From Pseudonocardia cypriaca (GTDB lineage: Bacteria > Actinomycetota > Actinomycetes > Mycobacteriales > Pseudonocardiaceae), in NCBI RefSeq assembly GCF_006717045.1, contig NZ_VFPH01000002.1:496001-560000 (forward strand): a stretch of DNA of 64,000 nt, written 5' to 3'. Positions 18,191 through 27,695 of the stretch are shown here, in pieces. Positions within the stretch are counted from its first letter, which is position 1. The number at the start of each line of letters is the position of its first letter. The position numbers were made by a program, and so were the translations under genes. Below the pieces are notes generated by a model. It saw nothing but the letters and a program-made list of their open reading frames with translations. It made no database searches and was not told where the DNA came from.

Positions 18191-20586
18191 CGGGCGGTCC
18201 ACTCCCAGTTCCGGACGTCGGGGGCGTCCTCGCCGGTGTGGCGGGTGTGGTCGCGGCAGCGCAGCCGTTCGTCGAGCATGTGCTGGCGCAGCGCCGCGTA
18301 CCGCACCCCGAGGCCCGGTACCCGGTCGATCACGTCGGCGACCAGGTGGAACCGGTCGAGGTCGTTGAGCATCAGCATGTCGAAGGGCGTGGTGGTGGTG
18401 CCCTCCTCCTTGTAGCCGCGCACGTGGAGCCGCTCGTGGTTGTGCCGGCGGTAGGTCAGGCGGTGGATCAGCCACGGGTATCCGTGGAACGCGAAGATCA
18501 CCGGCGTGTCCGGCGGGAACAGCAGGTCGTACTCGCGGTCCGACAGCCCGTGCGGGTGCTCGGTCGGCTCCTGCAGGCGCATCAGATCGACCACGTTGAC
18601 GACCCGCACCCGCAGCTGGGGCAGGTGCTCGCGCAGCAGGCTCACCGCGGCGAGGGTCTCCAGCGTGGGCACGTCACCGCAGCAGGCCAGCACGACGTCG
18701 GGTTGCTCACCGGCGTCGCTGCTCGCCCAGTCCCAGATCCCGATCCCGCGGCGGGCGTGCGCGACGGCCGCGTCCGGGGCGAGCCACTGCGGCGCCGCCT
18801 GCTTGCCGGCGACCACCACGTTGATCAGGTCGCGGCCACGCAGGCACTCGTCCATCACGGCGAGCAGCGTGTTGGCGTCCGGCGGCAGGTACACCCGCAC
18901 GATCTCGGACTTCTTGTTCACCACGTGGTCGATGAACCCGGGGTCCTGGTGGGAGAACCCGTTGTGGTCCTGGCGCCACACGTGGCTGGTGAGCAGGAAG
19001 TTCAGCGCCGCGATGGGGCGCCGCCACGGGATCCGCCTGCTCACCTTGATCCACTTGGCGTGCTGGTTGACCATCGAGTCGACGATGTGGATGAAGGCCT
19101 CGTAGCAGGTGAACAGGCCGTGCCGGCCGGTGAGGAGGTAGCCCTCCAGCCAGCCCTCGGACAGGTGCTCCGAGAGCACCTCCAGCACCCGCCCGTGCGG
19201 GCTCTGGTGCTCGTCGGTGGGCAGGATCTCGCCGGCGAAGAGCCGATCGGTCACCTCGAACACGGCCTGCAGCCGGTTGGACGCCACCTCGTCGGGCCCG
19301 ACCAGCCGGAAGTTCGACGGGTTCGCGCGCACGACCTCGCGCACCCACTCGCCGAGCACCCGGGTGGCCTCCGCGGTCACCGCGCCGGGCCGCGGGACGG
19401 CCACCGTCTGCTCGCGGAAGTCGGGCAGCCGCAGGGGCTGCAGCAGCTCCCCGCCGTTCGCGTGCGGGCTCGCGCTCATCCGGCGGGTACCGGTGGGCGC
19501 CACGCCGTCGAGCTCGGTGGCCGGGCGGCCCTCCGGGTCGAAGAGCTCCTCGGGCCGGTACGAGCGCAGCCACTGCTCCAGCTGGGCCAGGTGCTCGGGG
19601 TTGTCCCGCACGGCCGCGAGCGGCACCTGGTGCGCCCGCCAGGTGCCCTCCACCGGTAGCCCGTCGACCGTGCGGGGACCGGTCCAGCCCTTCGGGCTGC
19701 GCAGCACGAGCACCGGCCAGCGCGGCCGCTCCGCCGGCTCCCCACGGACCGCGCCGGCGCGGATGTCGGAGATCCGGTCGACGACCCGGTCCATCGCCTC
19801 GGCCATGCGGGCGTGCGCGGCCATGTGGTCCGAGTCGGCGTCGACGTCCACGACGAAGGGCTCGTGGCCGTACCCCTCCAGCAGCGCCAGCAGCTCCCGC
19901 TCCGGGATCCGCGACAGCACCGTCGGGTTCGCGATCTTGTAGCCGTTGAGGTGCAGGATCGGCAACACCGTGCCGTCGGAGACCGGGTCGAGGAACTTGT
20001 TCGCGTGCCACGACGCGGCCAACGGACCCGTCTCCGCCTCACCGTCGCCGATCACGCACGCCACCAGCAGGTCGGGGTTGTCCAGCGCCGCCCCGTAGGC
20101 GTGGGCCAGCGAGTAGCCCAGCTCCCCGCCCTCGTGGATCGAGCCCGGCGTCTCAGGAGCCGCGTGGCTGGGGATCCCGCCCGGGAACGAGAACTGCCGG
20201 AAGAGCCTGCGCATCCCGGCGCCGTCCCGTGAGACGTCCGGGAACCTCTCCGAGTAGGCGCCCTCCAACCACGCCGACGCGACCACGGCGGGCCCGCCGT
20301 GCCCGGGCCCGGTGACGAACATGGCGTCGATCCCGCGCTGCACGATCACCCGGTTCAGGTGCGCCCAGAGGAACGTCAGACCCGGGGTGGTCCCCCAGTG
20401 CCCGAGCAGACGCGGTTTGACGTGCTCAGGACGCAGCGGCTGCGCCAGCAGCGGGTTGTCGAGCAGGTAGATCTGCCCGACGGACAGGTAGTTCGCCGCG
20501 CGCCACCACGCGTCGAGGCGGTCGAGCTCCGCCTCAGAGGCCTGCTCGGACGTCGCGGCGGTGCCGCCGCCTGCTGTGATCGTCAT
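18187..20586 (-). CDS. xfp: Xylulose-5-phosphate/fructose-6-phosphate phosphoketolase
   Basis: The protein has 799 residues, the normal length. It has an N-terminal thiamine-diphosphate domain with [27 protein letters not shown] and [18 protein letters not shown] (the metal-binding GDG motif). The central domain includes RFSHQD-type [12 protein letters not shown]. The C-terminal phosphoketolase domain has [15 protein letters not shown]. It splits xylulose-5-P or fructose-6-P into acetyl phosphate plus a shorter sugar phosphate. It is the first gene of the xfp-ackA pair. A DevR-like box lies 69 bases upstream, so induction under low oxygen is likely. Confidence 0.95.
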   Translation of the reverse strand: MTITAGGGTAATSEQASEAELDRLDAWWRAANYLSVGQIYLLDNPLLAQPLRPEHVKPRLLGHWGTTPGLTFLWAHLNRVIVQRGIDAMFVTGPGHGGPAVVASAWLEGAYSERFPDVSRDGAGMRRLFRQFSFPGGIPSHAAPETPGSIHEGGELGYSLAHAYGAALDNPDLLVACVIGDGEAETGPLAASWHANKFLDPVSDGTVLPILHLNGYKIANPTVLSRIPERELLALLEGYGHEPFVVDVDADSDHMAAHARMAEAMDRVVDRISDIRAGAVRGEPAERPRWPVLVLRSPKGWTGPRTVDGLPVEGTWRAHQVPLAAVRDNPEHLAQLEQWLRSYRPEELFDPEGRPATELDGVAPTGTRRMSASPHANGGELLQPLRLPDFREQTVAVPRPGAVTAEATRVLGEWVREVVRANPSNFRLVGPDEVASNRLQAVFEVTDRLFAGEILPTDEHQSPHGRVLEVLSEHLSEGWLEGYLLTGRHGLFTCYEAFIHIVDSMVNQHAKWIKVSRRIPWRRPIAALNFLLTSHVWRQDHNGFSHQDPGFIDHVVNKKSEIVRVYLPPDANTLLAVMDECLRGRDLINVVVAGKQAAPQWLAPDAAVAHARRGIGIWDWASSDAGEQPDVVLACCGDVPTLETLAAVSLLREHLPQLRVRVVNVVDLMRLQEPTEHPHGLSDREYDLLFPPDTPVIFAFHGYPWLIHRLTYRRHNHERLHVRGYKEEGTTTTPFDMLMLNDLDRFHLVADVIDRVPGLGVRYAALRQHMLDERLRCRDHTRHTGEDAPDVRNWEWTAR

Positions 20587-20637
20587 GCGAGGAGCTCCCG
20601 GGATAGGCGGACGTCGCTCGGCTCCAAGCCAAACAGA

Positions 20638-20886
20638 TCATGGCCGTCCCGGCAGGGCCGAACGGCCCGCGATCGAACGCCGATCGCCGCCGACGACCTC
20701 GCGTGCTCGTCGCTTCGCCGACGGCGCAGGGTCCAGGCGGACGCCGGAGACGAACGCGGCCATCCCGCGTCCGAGTACCGCGCCGATCGCGACGAGCAGC
20801 ACCGCCACCGCCGAGAACGCCAGCAGGGCGATGCCCAGTAGCAGACCGCAGACGATCGAACCTGCACCGCTCACCCGCCACATCAC
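20638..20886 (-). CDS. Small membrane protein of unknown function
   Basis: The 82-residue product has one or two membrane spans (GSIVCGLLLGIALLAFSAVA and VLLVAIGAVLGRGMAAF) and a short basic tail. GGAGG at 20893-20897 is six bases before GTG 20886, with ATG 20883 as the alternative. It lies upstream of xfp on the same strand with a 51-base gap and may be co-transcribed with it or independent. I do not recognise the family. Confidence 0.5.
   Translation of the reverse strand: MMWRVSGAGSIVCGLLLGIALLAFSAVAVLLVAIGAVLGRGMAAFVSGVRLDPAPSAKRRAREVVGGDRRSIAGRSALPGRP
20655..20668. promoter_or_regulatory. DevR/DosR-like box upstream of xfp-ackA
   Basis: GGGCCGAACGGCCC has palindromic GGGCC/GGCCC arms and lies 69 bases before the xfp start. 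It sits inside the last codons of the small upstream gene. The pattern matches the other boxes in the window (GGGCC-N4-GGCCC). Confidence 0.55.
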
Positions 20887-21329
20887 ACGCCACCTCCGGT
20901 GATCCGTCGCCGGGATCCGTCCCTCCGGTCCTCGGCTGTTCCGCTTCGCAGCGGTCCACCGAGGCTCGCCCCGATGGCCGGCCCGGCGTCAGGTGCGCAC
21001 GACCCTCGCTCCCCCGGCCGTTGGACCCCGACACACGCAGCGAGCACAGTCCGACCGCGTCCTGGCCGGCGAGGATGCGCCCCGGTCCCGCGCGCACCTC
21101 CGCTACGTCGCGCTCGAGGTCGTGAAGGCCGCCGTCCTCGTGGCGCTGGGGCGCTGAGCGCGCTCGCCTGATCGGGACCAAGGTCCCGAACCGATCGGCC
21201 CATCCGTCCCAGCGGATCAAGGACCCGTCCGCCCCGGTGACGGGCCCGTCGTCCCTGCCGGAGATCCACCGGTCCGGGCGACGCTGGGTACGAGCCGGGC
21301 GATCCGGTCCGCACGCAGCCGGAGGAGCC
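20887..21329 (+). other. Intergenic control region before cydA, with a possible gene relic
   Basis: This stretch of 443 bases holds the DevR-like box at 21174-21187 and the cydA ribosome site (GGAGGAG, 21321-21327). A plus-strand frame ending at 21157 reads AHLRYVALEVVKAAVLVALGR, a helical, membrane-like ending that looks more natural than its surroundings. It may be the tail of an eroded gene, but I cannot name it. Confidence 0.4.
21174..21187. promoter_or_regulatory. DevR/DosR-like box upstream of cydABDC
   Basis: GGGACCAAGGTCCC is a perfect 14-base palindrome and carries the GGGAC half-sites of the mycobacterial DosR box. It lies 142 bases before the cydA start. Confidence 0.7.
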
Positions 21330-22733
21330 ATGACCCTCGACCTCGCACGGTGGCAGTTCGCCGTCACCACCGTGTACCACTTCCTGTTCGTCCCGCTGAC
21401 GATCGGGCTGTCGGCGCTCGTCGCGGGGATGCAGACCGCGTGGGTGCGCACCGGCGACGAGCGGTACCTGCGCATGACGAAGTTCTGGGGCAAGCTCTTC
21501 CTGATCAACTTCGCGATGGGCGTGGTCACCGGCATCGTGCAGGAGTTCCAGTTCGGGATGAACTGGAGCGACTACAGCCGCTTCGTCGGCGACATCTTCG
21601 GCGCCCCGCTGGCCATCGAGGGTCTGCTGGCGTTCTTCCTGGAGTCGACCTTCCTCGGCCTGTGGATCTTCGGCTGGGACCGGCTCCCGAAGCGCGTTCA
21701 CCTGGCCTGCATCTGGCTCGCCTCGATCGGCACGATGCTCTCGGCCTACTTCATCCTCGCCGCGAACTCCTGGATGCAGCACCCGGTCGGCCACATCGTG
21801 AACGACGCCACCGGCCGCGCCGAGCTGACCGACTTCGGCGCCGTGCTGACCAACTCGACCGCCGTCGGTGCCTTCCTGCACACGATCACGGCCTGCTTCC
21901 TCACCGCCGGTGTGTTCGTGCTCGCGATCAGCGCGTGGCACCTCGGGAAGGGCCGCCACACCGACACCATGCGCCCATCGATCCGGCTCGCGCTGGTCAC
22001 CACGCTGATCGCCGCAATCGGCACGGTCGTCACCGGTGACCTGCAGGCCCGCCTGATGACCGAGCAACAGCCGATGAAGATGGCCGCCGCCGAGGCCCTC
22101 TACGACACGGTCGCCCCCGCGTCGTTCTCGCTCTTCACCGTCGGCACCCTCGACGGGTCGCAGGAGCTGTTCAGCGTCCGGGTCCCGCGCGTGCTCTCGT
22201 TCATGGCCACCGGCTCGTTCGACGGTCGCGTCGAGGGCATCGACGACCTGCAGGCCGCCGCCGAGCAGACCTACGGCCCGGGCGACTACCGCCCGAACAT
22301 CCCGGTCTCCTACTGGACGTTCCGCCTCATGATCGGATTCGGGGTGCTGGCCGGGCTGATCGCGGCGGCCGGGCTGTGGTTCACCCGCCGCAGGGCCCGA
22401 CGGCCCGTCCCGCGCTGGTTCTACCCCGCCGCACTCGCCACCCTGGTCACCCCGTTCGCGGCCAACAGCGTGGGCTGGATCTTCACCGAGATGGGTCGCC
22501 AGCCGTGGCTCGTCTTCGGGGTGCTGCGCACGGCGGACGGGGTCTCCCCCGAGGTCGGCACCGCGAGCGTCCTCACATCGCTGATCGTGTTCACCCTGCT
22601 CTACGGCCTGCTCGCCGTCGTCGACGGCGTCCTGATGGTCCGCTACGCCAAGGCCGGTCCCCCACCCCCGGCGTCGAGCGACGACAGCGCTGTGGGATCC
22701 GACGAGCCGCGGCCGCTGGCCGTCGCCTACTGA
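21330..22733 (+). CDS. cydA: Cytochrome bd ubiquinol/menaquinol oxidase subunit I
   Basis: The 467-residue protein has the haem ligands in their usual settings: His17 (TVYHFLFVPLTIG), His184 (FLHTITACFL) and Met334 (WTFRLMIGFG). It also has the conserved IEGLLAFFLEST helix and GRQPW (389-393). The quinol loop is of the short type. With CydB it oxidises quinol and reduces O2 with very high affinity at the membrane. ATG 21330 follows GGAGGAG by two bases. It is the first gene of cydA-cydB-cydDC. Confidence 0.97.
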   Translation: MTLDLARWQFAVTTVYHFLFVPLTIGLSALVAGMQTAWVRTGDERYLRMTKFWGKLFLINFAMGVVTGIVQEFQFGMNWSDYSRFVGDIFGAPLAIEGLLAFFLESTFLGLWIFGWDRLPKRVHLACIWLASIGTMLSAYFILAANSWMQHPVGHIVNDATGRAELTDFGAVLTNSTAVGAFLHTITACFLTAGVFVLAISAWHLGKGRHTDTMRPSIRLALVTTLIAAIGTVVTGDLQARLMTEQQPMKMAAAEALYDTVAPASFSLFTVGTLDGSQELFSVRVPRVLSFMATGSFDGRVEGIDDLQAAAEQTYGPGDYRPNIPVSYWTFRLMIGFGVLAGLIAAAGLWFTRRRARRPVPRWFYPAALATLVTPFAANSVGWIFTEMGRQPWLVFGVLRTADGVSPEVGTASVLTSLIVFTLLYGLLAVVDGVLMVRYAKAGPPPPASSDDSAVGSDEPRPLAVAY

Positions 22734-22745
22734 CGAGGACGCGTC

Positions 22746-23777
22746 ATGGCACTCACCGACATCTGGTTCCTGCTCATCGCGGTCCTCTGGACCGGCTACT
22801 TCGTCCTCGAAGGCTTCGACTTCGGCGTCGGGACCCTGCTGCCGCTCGTCGGCCGCACCGAGAACGACCGCCGCGTCGCGATCAACACGATCGGGCCGGT
22901 CTGGGACGGCAACGAGGTGTGGCTGCTCGTCGCGGGCGGCGCCACCTTCGCCGCCTTCCCCGAGTGGTACGCGAGCCTGTTCTCCGGGTTCTACCTGGCC
23001 CTGCTGATCATCCTCGTCGCGCTGATCCTGCGCGGGGTCGCGTTCGAGTTCCGCGGGAAGATCGACAGCGACCGGTGGCGGCGCAACTGGGACCGCGCGA
23101 TCGTGTTCGGCTCGCTCGTCCCCGCGCTGCTCTGGGGCATCGCCTTCGCCAACATCGTCCAAGGGGTCCCGCTCGACGCCGACCACCGGTTCACCGGCAC
23201 CCTGCTCACGCTGCTCAACCCGTACGCGCTGCTCGGCGGGCTCGCCACGCTGCTGCTGTTCACCCTGCACGGCGCGGTGTTCCTCACCCTCAAGACCGAG
23301 GGCCCGGTCCGTGAACGCGCGGTGGACATCGCCCGCCGCGGGGGCCTGCTCGCCGTGGCCGTCGGCGGCGCCTTCCTCGTGTGGACCGAGCTCGCCCACG
23401 GCGCGGGCTGGACCCTCGCCGGCGTCGTCGCAGCCGCGGGCGCCCTCCTCGGGGCCCTGTGGCTCGTCAACCGCCGCGACGGGTGGGCGTTCACGCTCAC
23501 CGCCGTCGCGATCGTCGCGGTCACCGTCACGCTCTTCGGCTCGCTCTACCCGGACGTCCTGCCCTCCACCACCGACCCGGCGTTCAGCCTGACCACGACG
23601 AACGCCGCCTCCACCCCGTACACGCTCACGATCATGACGTGGGTGGCGGTCGTGTTCACCCCGATCGTGCTCGCCTACCAGGCCTGGACCTTCTGGGTGT
23701 TCCGCAAGCGCATCCGGCCCGGCGACATCCCCCCGGCCGCGGGGCTGGCCGCCCGCTCGGCTGCAACGGCTCGATGA
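22746..23777 (+). CDS. cydB: Cytochrome bd oxidase subunit II
   Basis: The 343-residue protein has about eight or nine membrane helices and starts MALTDIWFLLIAVLWTGYFVLEGFDFGVG, the typical CydB N-terminus. GPVWDGNEVWLLVAGGA, the family signature, follows near residue 55. It is the scaffold partner of CydA. It starts 12 bases after cydA, and its stop overlaps the cydDC start as ATGA. Confidence 0.96.
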   Translation: MALTDIWFLLIAVLWTGYFVLEGFDFGVGTLLPLVGRTENDRRVAINTIGPVWDGNEVWLLVAGGATFAAFPEWYASLFSGFYLALLIILVALILRGVAFEFRGKIDSDRWRRNWDRAIVFGSLVPALLWGIAFANIVQGVPLDADHRFTGTLLTLLNPYALLGGLATLLLFTLHGAVFLTLKTEGPVRERAVDIARRGGLLAVAVGGAFLVWTELAHGAGWTLAGVVAAAGALLGALWLVNRRDGWAFTLTAVAIVAVTVTLFGSLYPDVLPSTTDPAFSLTTTNAASTPYTLTIMTWVAVVFTPIVLAYQAWTFWVFRKRIRPGDIPPAAGLAARSAATAR

Positions 23778-26700
23778 AGCCGCTCGACCCGCGCCTGCTG
23801 CGACACGCGGCGGCAGCCCGACGGTTCGTCGGGTTGGCCGCCGCGGTCGCGGTGGCCACGGCCGTGCTCGTCCTCGTCCAGGCACAACTGCTGGCCGACA
23901 CCATCACGGCCGCGTTCCTCGGCGGTTCCGCGGTCGCCGAGCTTGCTGCACCGCTCGCCGGCCTGCTCGCCGTGGTCGCCGCCCGCGCCGCGCTCGCGTG
24001 GGCGGGCGAGGCCGCCGCGCACCGTGCGGCCGCGACCGTGATCGGGCAGCTGCGCACCCGGCTCGTCGAGCACGTGCTGCGGCTCGGGCCCCGCCACCGG
24101 GACCTGCCACCCCGCGGCGAGCTCGCCACCATGGCCACCCGCGGCCTGGACGGGCTGGACGGCTACTTCGGCCGCTACCTGCCCACGCTGCTGATCGCCT
24201 CGGTCGTGCCCGCGGTCGTCGCGGCGCGGATCCTCGCCGCCGACTGGGTCTCCGGCCTGGTCGTCGCCGTCACCGTGCCGCTCATCCCGATCTTCATGAT
24301 CCTCATCGGGCTGCACACCGAGCGCTCCACCCGCCGCCAGTGGCGGGCCCTCGCCGTCCTCGGCCACCACTTCCTCGACCTGGTCGCCGGCCTCGAGGTG
24401 CTCGTCTCCTTCGGCCGGGCCCGCAGGCAGGCCTCCCGGCTGCGCACGCTCGCCGACGCATACCGCGCCGCGACGATGCGCACCCTGCGGGTCGCGTTCC
24501 TGTCCGCGCTCGCGCTGGAGCTGCTCGCCACGCTCTCGGTCGCACTGGTCGCCGTCTCCGTCGGGCTGCGCCTGGTCGAGGGCCGCCTCGACCTCGCCAC
24601 CGCGCTGCTCGTGCTCGTCCTCGCCCCCGAGGTCTACCTCCCGCTCCGAGCGGTCGGCGCCCGGTTCCACGACTCGGCGGAAGGCCTCGCCGCCGCCACA
24701 GTGGTCTTCGGCGTGCTGGAGACCCCCACCGCAGACCACGAGGACGGCCGGGTCCCCGCCCCCGACCCCTCCCGCCTGCCCGTGGCGCTGCACGCCGTCA
24801 CCGTCGAAGGTCGCGGCGGCCCCGTGCTCGACGGGCTCGACCTGGTGCTCCCGCCCGGCACCGTGCTCGGCGTCCGCGGCCGCAGCGGCGCGGGCAAGAC
24901 AACCCTGGTCGACCTGCTGCTCGGGCTGCGCACCCCGGACGCGGGCCGGGTCACCGTCGGCGGGGTCGACCTCGCCGACATCGATCCCGACGCGTGGCAC
25001 CGCCGGGTCGCCTGGGTCCCCCAGCAACCCGTGCTGCTCGCCGGCACCGTCGCCGACAACATCCGGCTCGCCGATCCCGCCGCGCCGCTCGACCGCGTCG
25101 CGGCAGCCGCCCGTGCGGCCGGGCTCGACGTCGCTCTCGACACGCCCGTCGGTGAGGACGGCAACGGCCTGTCGACCGGGCAGCGCCGCCGCGTCGCGCT
25201 CGCACGCGCCGTGCTCGCAGACCGCCCGCTCCTCCTGCTCGACGAGCCCACCGAAGGCGTCGACGCCGACACCGAGGCCGCGATCATCGACGCGCTTCCC
25301 GGCGTGCTCGCCGGGCGTACCGCGATCATCATCAGTCACCGCGACGCCGTGCTCGTGCACTGCGACCGGATCCTCGACCTCACGCCCGGTGCGGCGCCGG
25401 TCGCCGCCGCACCGGCGCGCCGGACCGCCGCCGTGCGGACGATCGGCGCCCCCACGGCCACGGCGCCGCGGGAGGCACCGCCGGCCGTCCCGCGCCCGGC
25501 CCGGGCCCTGCGGTGGTCGCTCACCGCCGCACGTGAGCAGCACGGCCGCCTCGCCCTCGCCGTGCTGCTCGGCGGCCTCGCCCTCGGCTGCGGGGTCGCG
25601 CTCACCGCGACGTCGGCGTGGCTGATCTCCGCCGCCGCGCTGCACCCGCCCGTGCTCACGCTGATGGTCGCCATCGTCGCGGTGCGCACCTTCGGCCTCG
25701 GCAAGGGCGTGCTGCGCTACGCCGAACGGCTCGCCTCGCACGACGCGGCGCTGCGCGCCTCGACCGACCTGCGCGTACGGATCTGGACCGCGCTGGTCCG
25801 GCTCGGCCCGGCCGACACCGCCCGGCTGCGCCGGGGCGAGCTGCTGGCACGCCTGATCGGGGACGTCGACGCCCAGCAGGACCTGCTCGTGCGGGTCGTC
25901 GTACCGGCCGCCGCTGCCGCGCTCGTCGGGCTCGCCACCGCCGTCGGGCTCGGCCTGCTGCTCCCCGCAGCGGGCCTCGTCACCGCGCTCGGCCTCGTGC
26001 TCGCCGGCGTCGTCGCCCCCGCCGCCACCGCCTGGGCCGTCCACCGCACCGAGCGCCGCGCCGCCGCTGCCCGCGGCGACGTACTCGCCCGCACGGTCGA
26101 GCTGCTCGACGCCGCCCCCGACCTGCTCGTCTTCGGCGCCGCCGAGCGCTACCGGGTCGCGCTGGGCAACGCCGACCGCGCCCTCACCGGGCTGCTGCGG
26201 CGCGCCGCCACCGCCCGCGGCCTCGGTTCCGGCCTGGGGGTGCTCGCGATCGGCGCCACGTCCGTCGCCGCGCTCGCCGTCGCCACCTCCGCGCTCCGCG
26301 GCGGGGTCCTCCCCGGCCCGGCGGTCGCCGTGCTGGCACTCACCCCGCTCGCCCTCGCCGACGTGGTCGCCGGCCTCCCCGACGCCGCAGTCCGCCTGCT
26401 CTCGGCGGTACCAGCCGCCGCCCGGCTCGCCGAGCTCGAACGGCGCCCCGCACCCGTCTCCGATCCGGCCGACCCCGCCGACGTCGGCGTCCCGACGGGC
26501 CTCGCGACCGAGGGCCTCGCCGTGCGCTGGCCCGGTGCATCGCGCGACGCGGTACGCGACGTTGAGCTCGCCCTACCGCCCGGGACGCGGCTCGCCCTGA
26601 CCGGCCCGTCCGGGTCCGGCAAGTCGACCGTGGTGGCCGCCCTCCTGCGCACCCTCGCACCCCGCGCAGGCCGGGTGCTCGCCGACGGCACGGACACCCG

Positions 26701-27301
26701 GCAGCTCACCGGTGACCGAGTGCGGGCCGGCATCGCATGGTGCGGAGCGTGGACCCACCTGTTCGACAGCACCCTGCGCGCCAACCTCCAGCTCGCCGCC
26801 CCCGACGCCGATGACGCCGAGCTCGTCGCCGCATTGCGCCGCGCCCGCCTCGGCGACTGGTTCGACGCGCTGCCCGAGGGCCTCGACACGCCGATCGGCG
26901 AGCACGGCGGGACGGTTTCCGGAGGCGAGCGCCAACGCCTCGGCGTCGCGCGCGCCTTGCTGGCCGACCGGCCGGTGCTCCTGTTCGACGAGCCGACCGC
27001 GCATCTCGACCCGGCCACCGCCGACGCGCTCGCCGCCGAACTGCTCGCGGCCACCGACGGACGCTCCGCCCTCGTCGTGACCCACCGTCCCGACCACACC
27101 CCCGGGCTCGCCGAGGTCCGGCTGATGACGAGGACGCGGACCTTCGGTCCTGTCCGGTCCGTCGGCATCGGCGCATCGTCCCGGGAGACCGCCTCGGGCA
27201 CCACCGTGTTAGCTGCTTTCGCAGTTGCTAATGTGTGCAATTATGTGGCGGTGGCCGTCGATGGGCGGCATCGAGGTCGGTCAGCGGGCGATCGGGGTTG
27301 A
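23774..27301 (+). CDS. cydDC: Fused CydD-CydC ABC exporter for cytochrome bd assembly
   Basis: The 1175-residue fusion has two complete ABC exporters. The first has membrane helices (1-300), Walker A GRSGAGKTT (369-377), a STGQRRRVALARA signature and LLLLDEPTEGVD. The second has a membrane part from about 555, Walker A GPSGSGKST (about 944-952), SGGERQRLGVARALL and VLLFDEPTAHLD. CydDC exports thiols needed for bd haem insertion; the fusion is common in actinobacteria. The last 60 or so codons after ALVVTHRPDHTPGLAEVRL are unlike the family and run through a DevR-like box and an AT-rich promoter/operator (27137-27240), so the real protein may have ended earlier. Confidence 0.92.
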   Translation: MKPLDPRLLRHAAAARRFVGLAAAVAVATAVLVLVQAQLLADTITAAFLGGSAVAELAAPLAGLLAVVAARAALAWAGEAAAHRAAATVIGQLRTRLVEHVLRLGPRHRDLPPRGELATMATRGLDGLDGYFGRYLPTLLIASVVPAVVAARILAADWVSGLVVAVTVPLIPIFMILIGLHTERSTRRQWRALAVLGHHFLDLVAGLEVLVSFGRARRQASRLRTLADAYRAATMRTLRVAFLSALALELLATLSVALVAVSVGLRLVEGRLDLATALLVLVLAPEVYLPLRAVGARFHDSAEGLAAATVVFGVLETPTADHEDGRVPAPDPSRLPVALHAVTVEGRGGPVLDGLDLVLPPGTVLGVRGRSGAGKTTLVDLLLGLRTPDAGRVTVGGVDLADIDPDAWHRRVAWVPQQPVLLAGTVADNIRLADPAAPLDRVAAAARAAGLDVALDTPVGEDGNGLSTGQRRRVALARAVLADRPLLLLDEPTEGVDADTEAAIIDALPGVLAGRTAIIISHRDAVLVHCDRILDLTPGAAPVAAAPARRTAAVRTIGAPTATAPREAPPAVPRPARALRWSLTAAREQHGRLALAVLLGGLALGCGVALTATSAWLISAAALHPPVLTLMVAIVAVRTFGLGKGVLRYAERLASHDAALRASTDLRVRIWTALVRLGPADTARLRRGELLARLIGDVDAQQDLLVRVVVPAAAAALVGLATAVGLGLLLPAAGLVTALGLVLAGVVAPAATAWAVHRTERRAAAARGDVLARTVELLDAAPDLLVFGAAERYRVALGNADRALTGLLRRAATARGLGSGLGVLAIGATSVAALAVATSALRGGVLPGPAVAVLALTPLALADVVAGLPDAAVRLLSAVPAAARLAELERRPAPVSDPADPADVGVPTGLATEGLAVRWPGASRDAVRDVELALPPGTRLALTGPSGSGKSTVVAALLRTLAPRAGRVLADGTDTRQLTGDRVRAGIAWCGAWTHLFDSTLRANLQLAAPDADDAELVAALRRARLGDWFDALPEGLDTPIGEHGGTVSGGERQRLGVARALLADRPVLLFDEPTAHLDPATADALAAELLAATDGRSALVVTHRPDHTPGLAEVRLMTRTRTFGPVRSVGIGASSRETASGTTVLAAFAVANVCNYVAVAVDGRHRGRSAGDRG
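27138..27150. promoter_or_regulatory. DevR/DosR-like box upstream of the arsR-hyc operon
   Basis: GGACCTTCGGTCC is a palindrome of the window's DevR-box type. It lies about 196 bases before the ArsR-type start, inside the apparent cydDC tail. Confidence 0.55.
27209..27231. promoter_or_regulatory. ArsR-type operator/promoter of the hydrogenase-like operon
   Basis: An AT-richer stretch holds TTAGC (27209-27213) mirrored by GCTAA (27227-27231), with an inner pair AGCTGC-N4-GCAGTT (27211-27226). Imperfect inverted repeats of this kind are typical of ArsR/SmtB operators, and an ArsR-family gene starts at 27347. A -10-like TAATGT/CAATTA follows. The ArsR protein probably autoregulates here. Confidence 0.55.
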
Positions 27302-27346
27302 CGCCATGGGCAGCGGACGCACCCGGGTCGAGGTCAGGGGGAGCCG

Positions 27347-27673
27347 GTGAGCAGGCCGCTGTACCAGCTGAAGGCGGAGTTCTTCAAGACGCTGGGGCAC
27401 CCGGTGCGGATCCGGGTGCTCGAGCTGCTGAGCACCCGTGAGCACGCCGTGTCGGAGCTGCTGGGCGAGATCGAGATCGAGCCGGCGAACCTGTCCCAGC
27501 ACCTGGCCGTGCTGCGCCGGGCCGGGCTGGTGACGACACGGCGCGAAGGGGCGGCCGTGTACTACTCGCTCACCGGCCCACGTGTCTCGGAGCTGCTCGC
27601 GGTGGCCAGGTCCATCCTCACCGGGGTTCTGTCCGGTCAGGTGGAGCTGCTCGAGGACCTGCGTTCGTCCTGA
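27347..27673 (+). CDS. ArsR/SmtB-family transcriptional regulator (Rv0081-like)
   Basis: The 108-residue winged-helix protein reads FFKTLGHPVRIRVLELLSTR, then SQHLAVLRRAGLVTTRREGA (recognition helix) and VYYSLTGPRVSELLAVAR. There are no cysteines in the metal-site positions, so it is not an ordinary metal sensor. Its place directly before six genes in the order of M. tuberculosis Rv0082-Rv0087 matches Rv0081, a hypoxia-network regulator there. GGGGAGCC precedes GTG 27347. Confidence 0.88.
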   Translation: MSRPLYQLKAEFFKTLGHPVRIRVLELLSTREHAVSELLGEIEIEPANLSQHLAVLRRAGLVTTRREGAAVYYSLTGPRVSELLAVARSILTGVLSGQVELLEDLRSS

Positions 27674-27695
27674 TCGAGCTGAGTGGAGTACGGGT

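Noticed and set aside
20534..23885. Very long open frames on the strand opposite cydA/cydB (1000 codons)
   Set aside because: They are mirror frames of the GC-rich cyd genes: the translation is low-complexity Arg/Gly/Glu-rich and has no family features.
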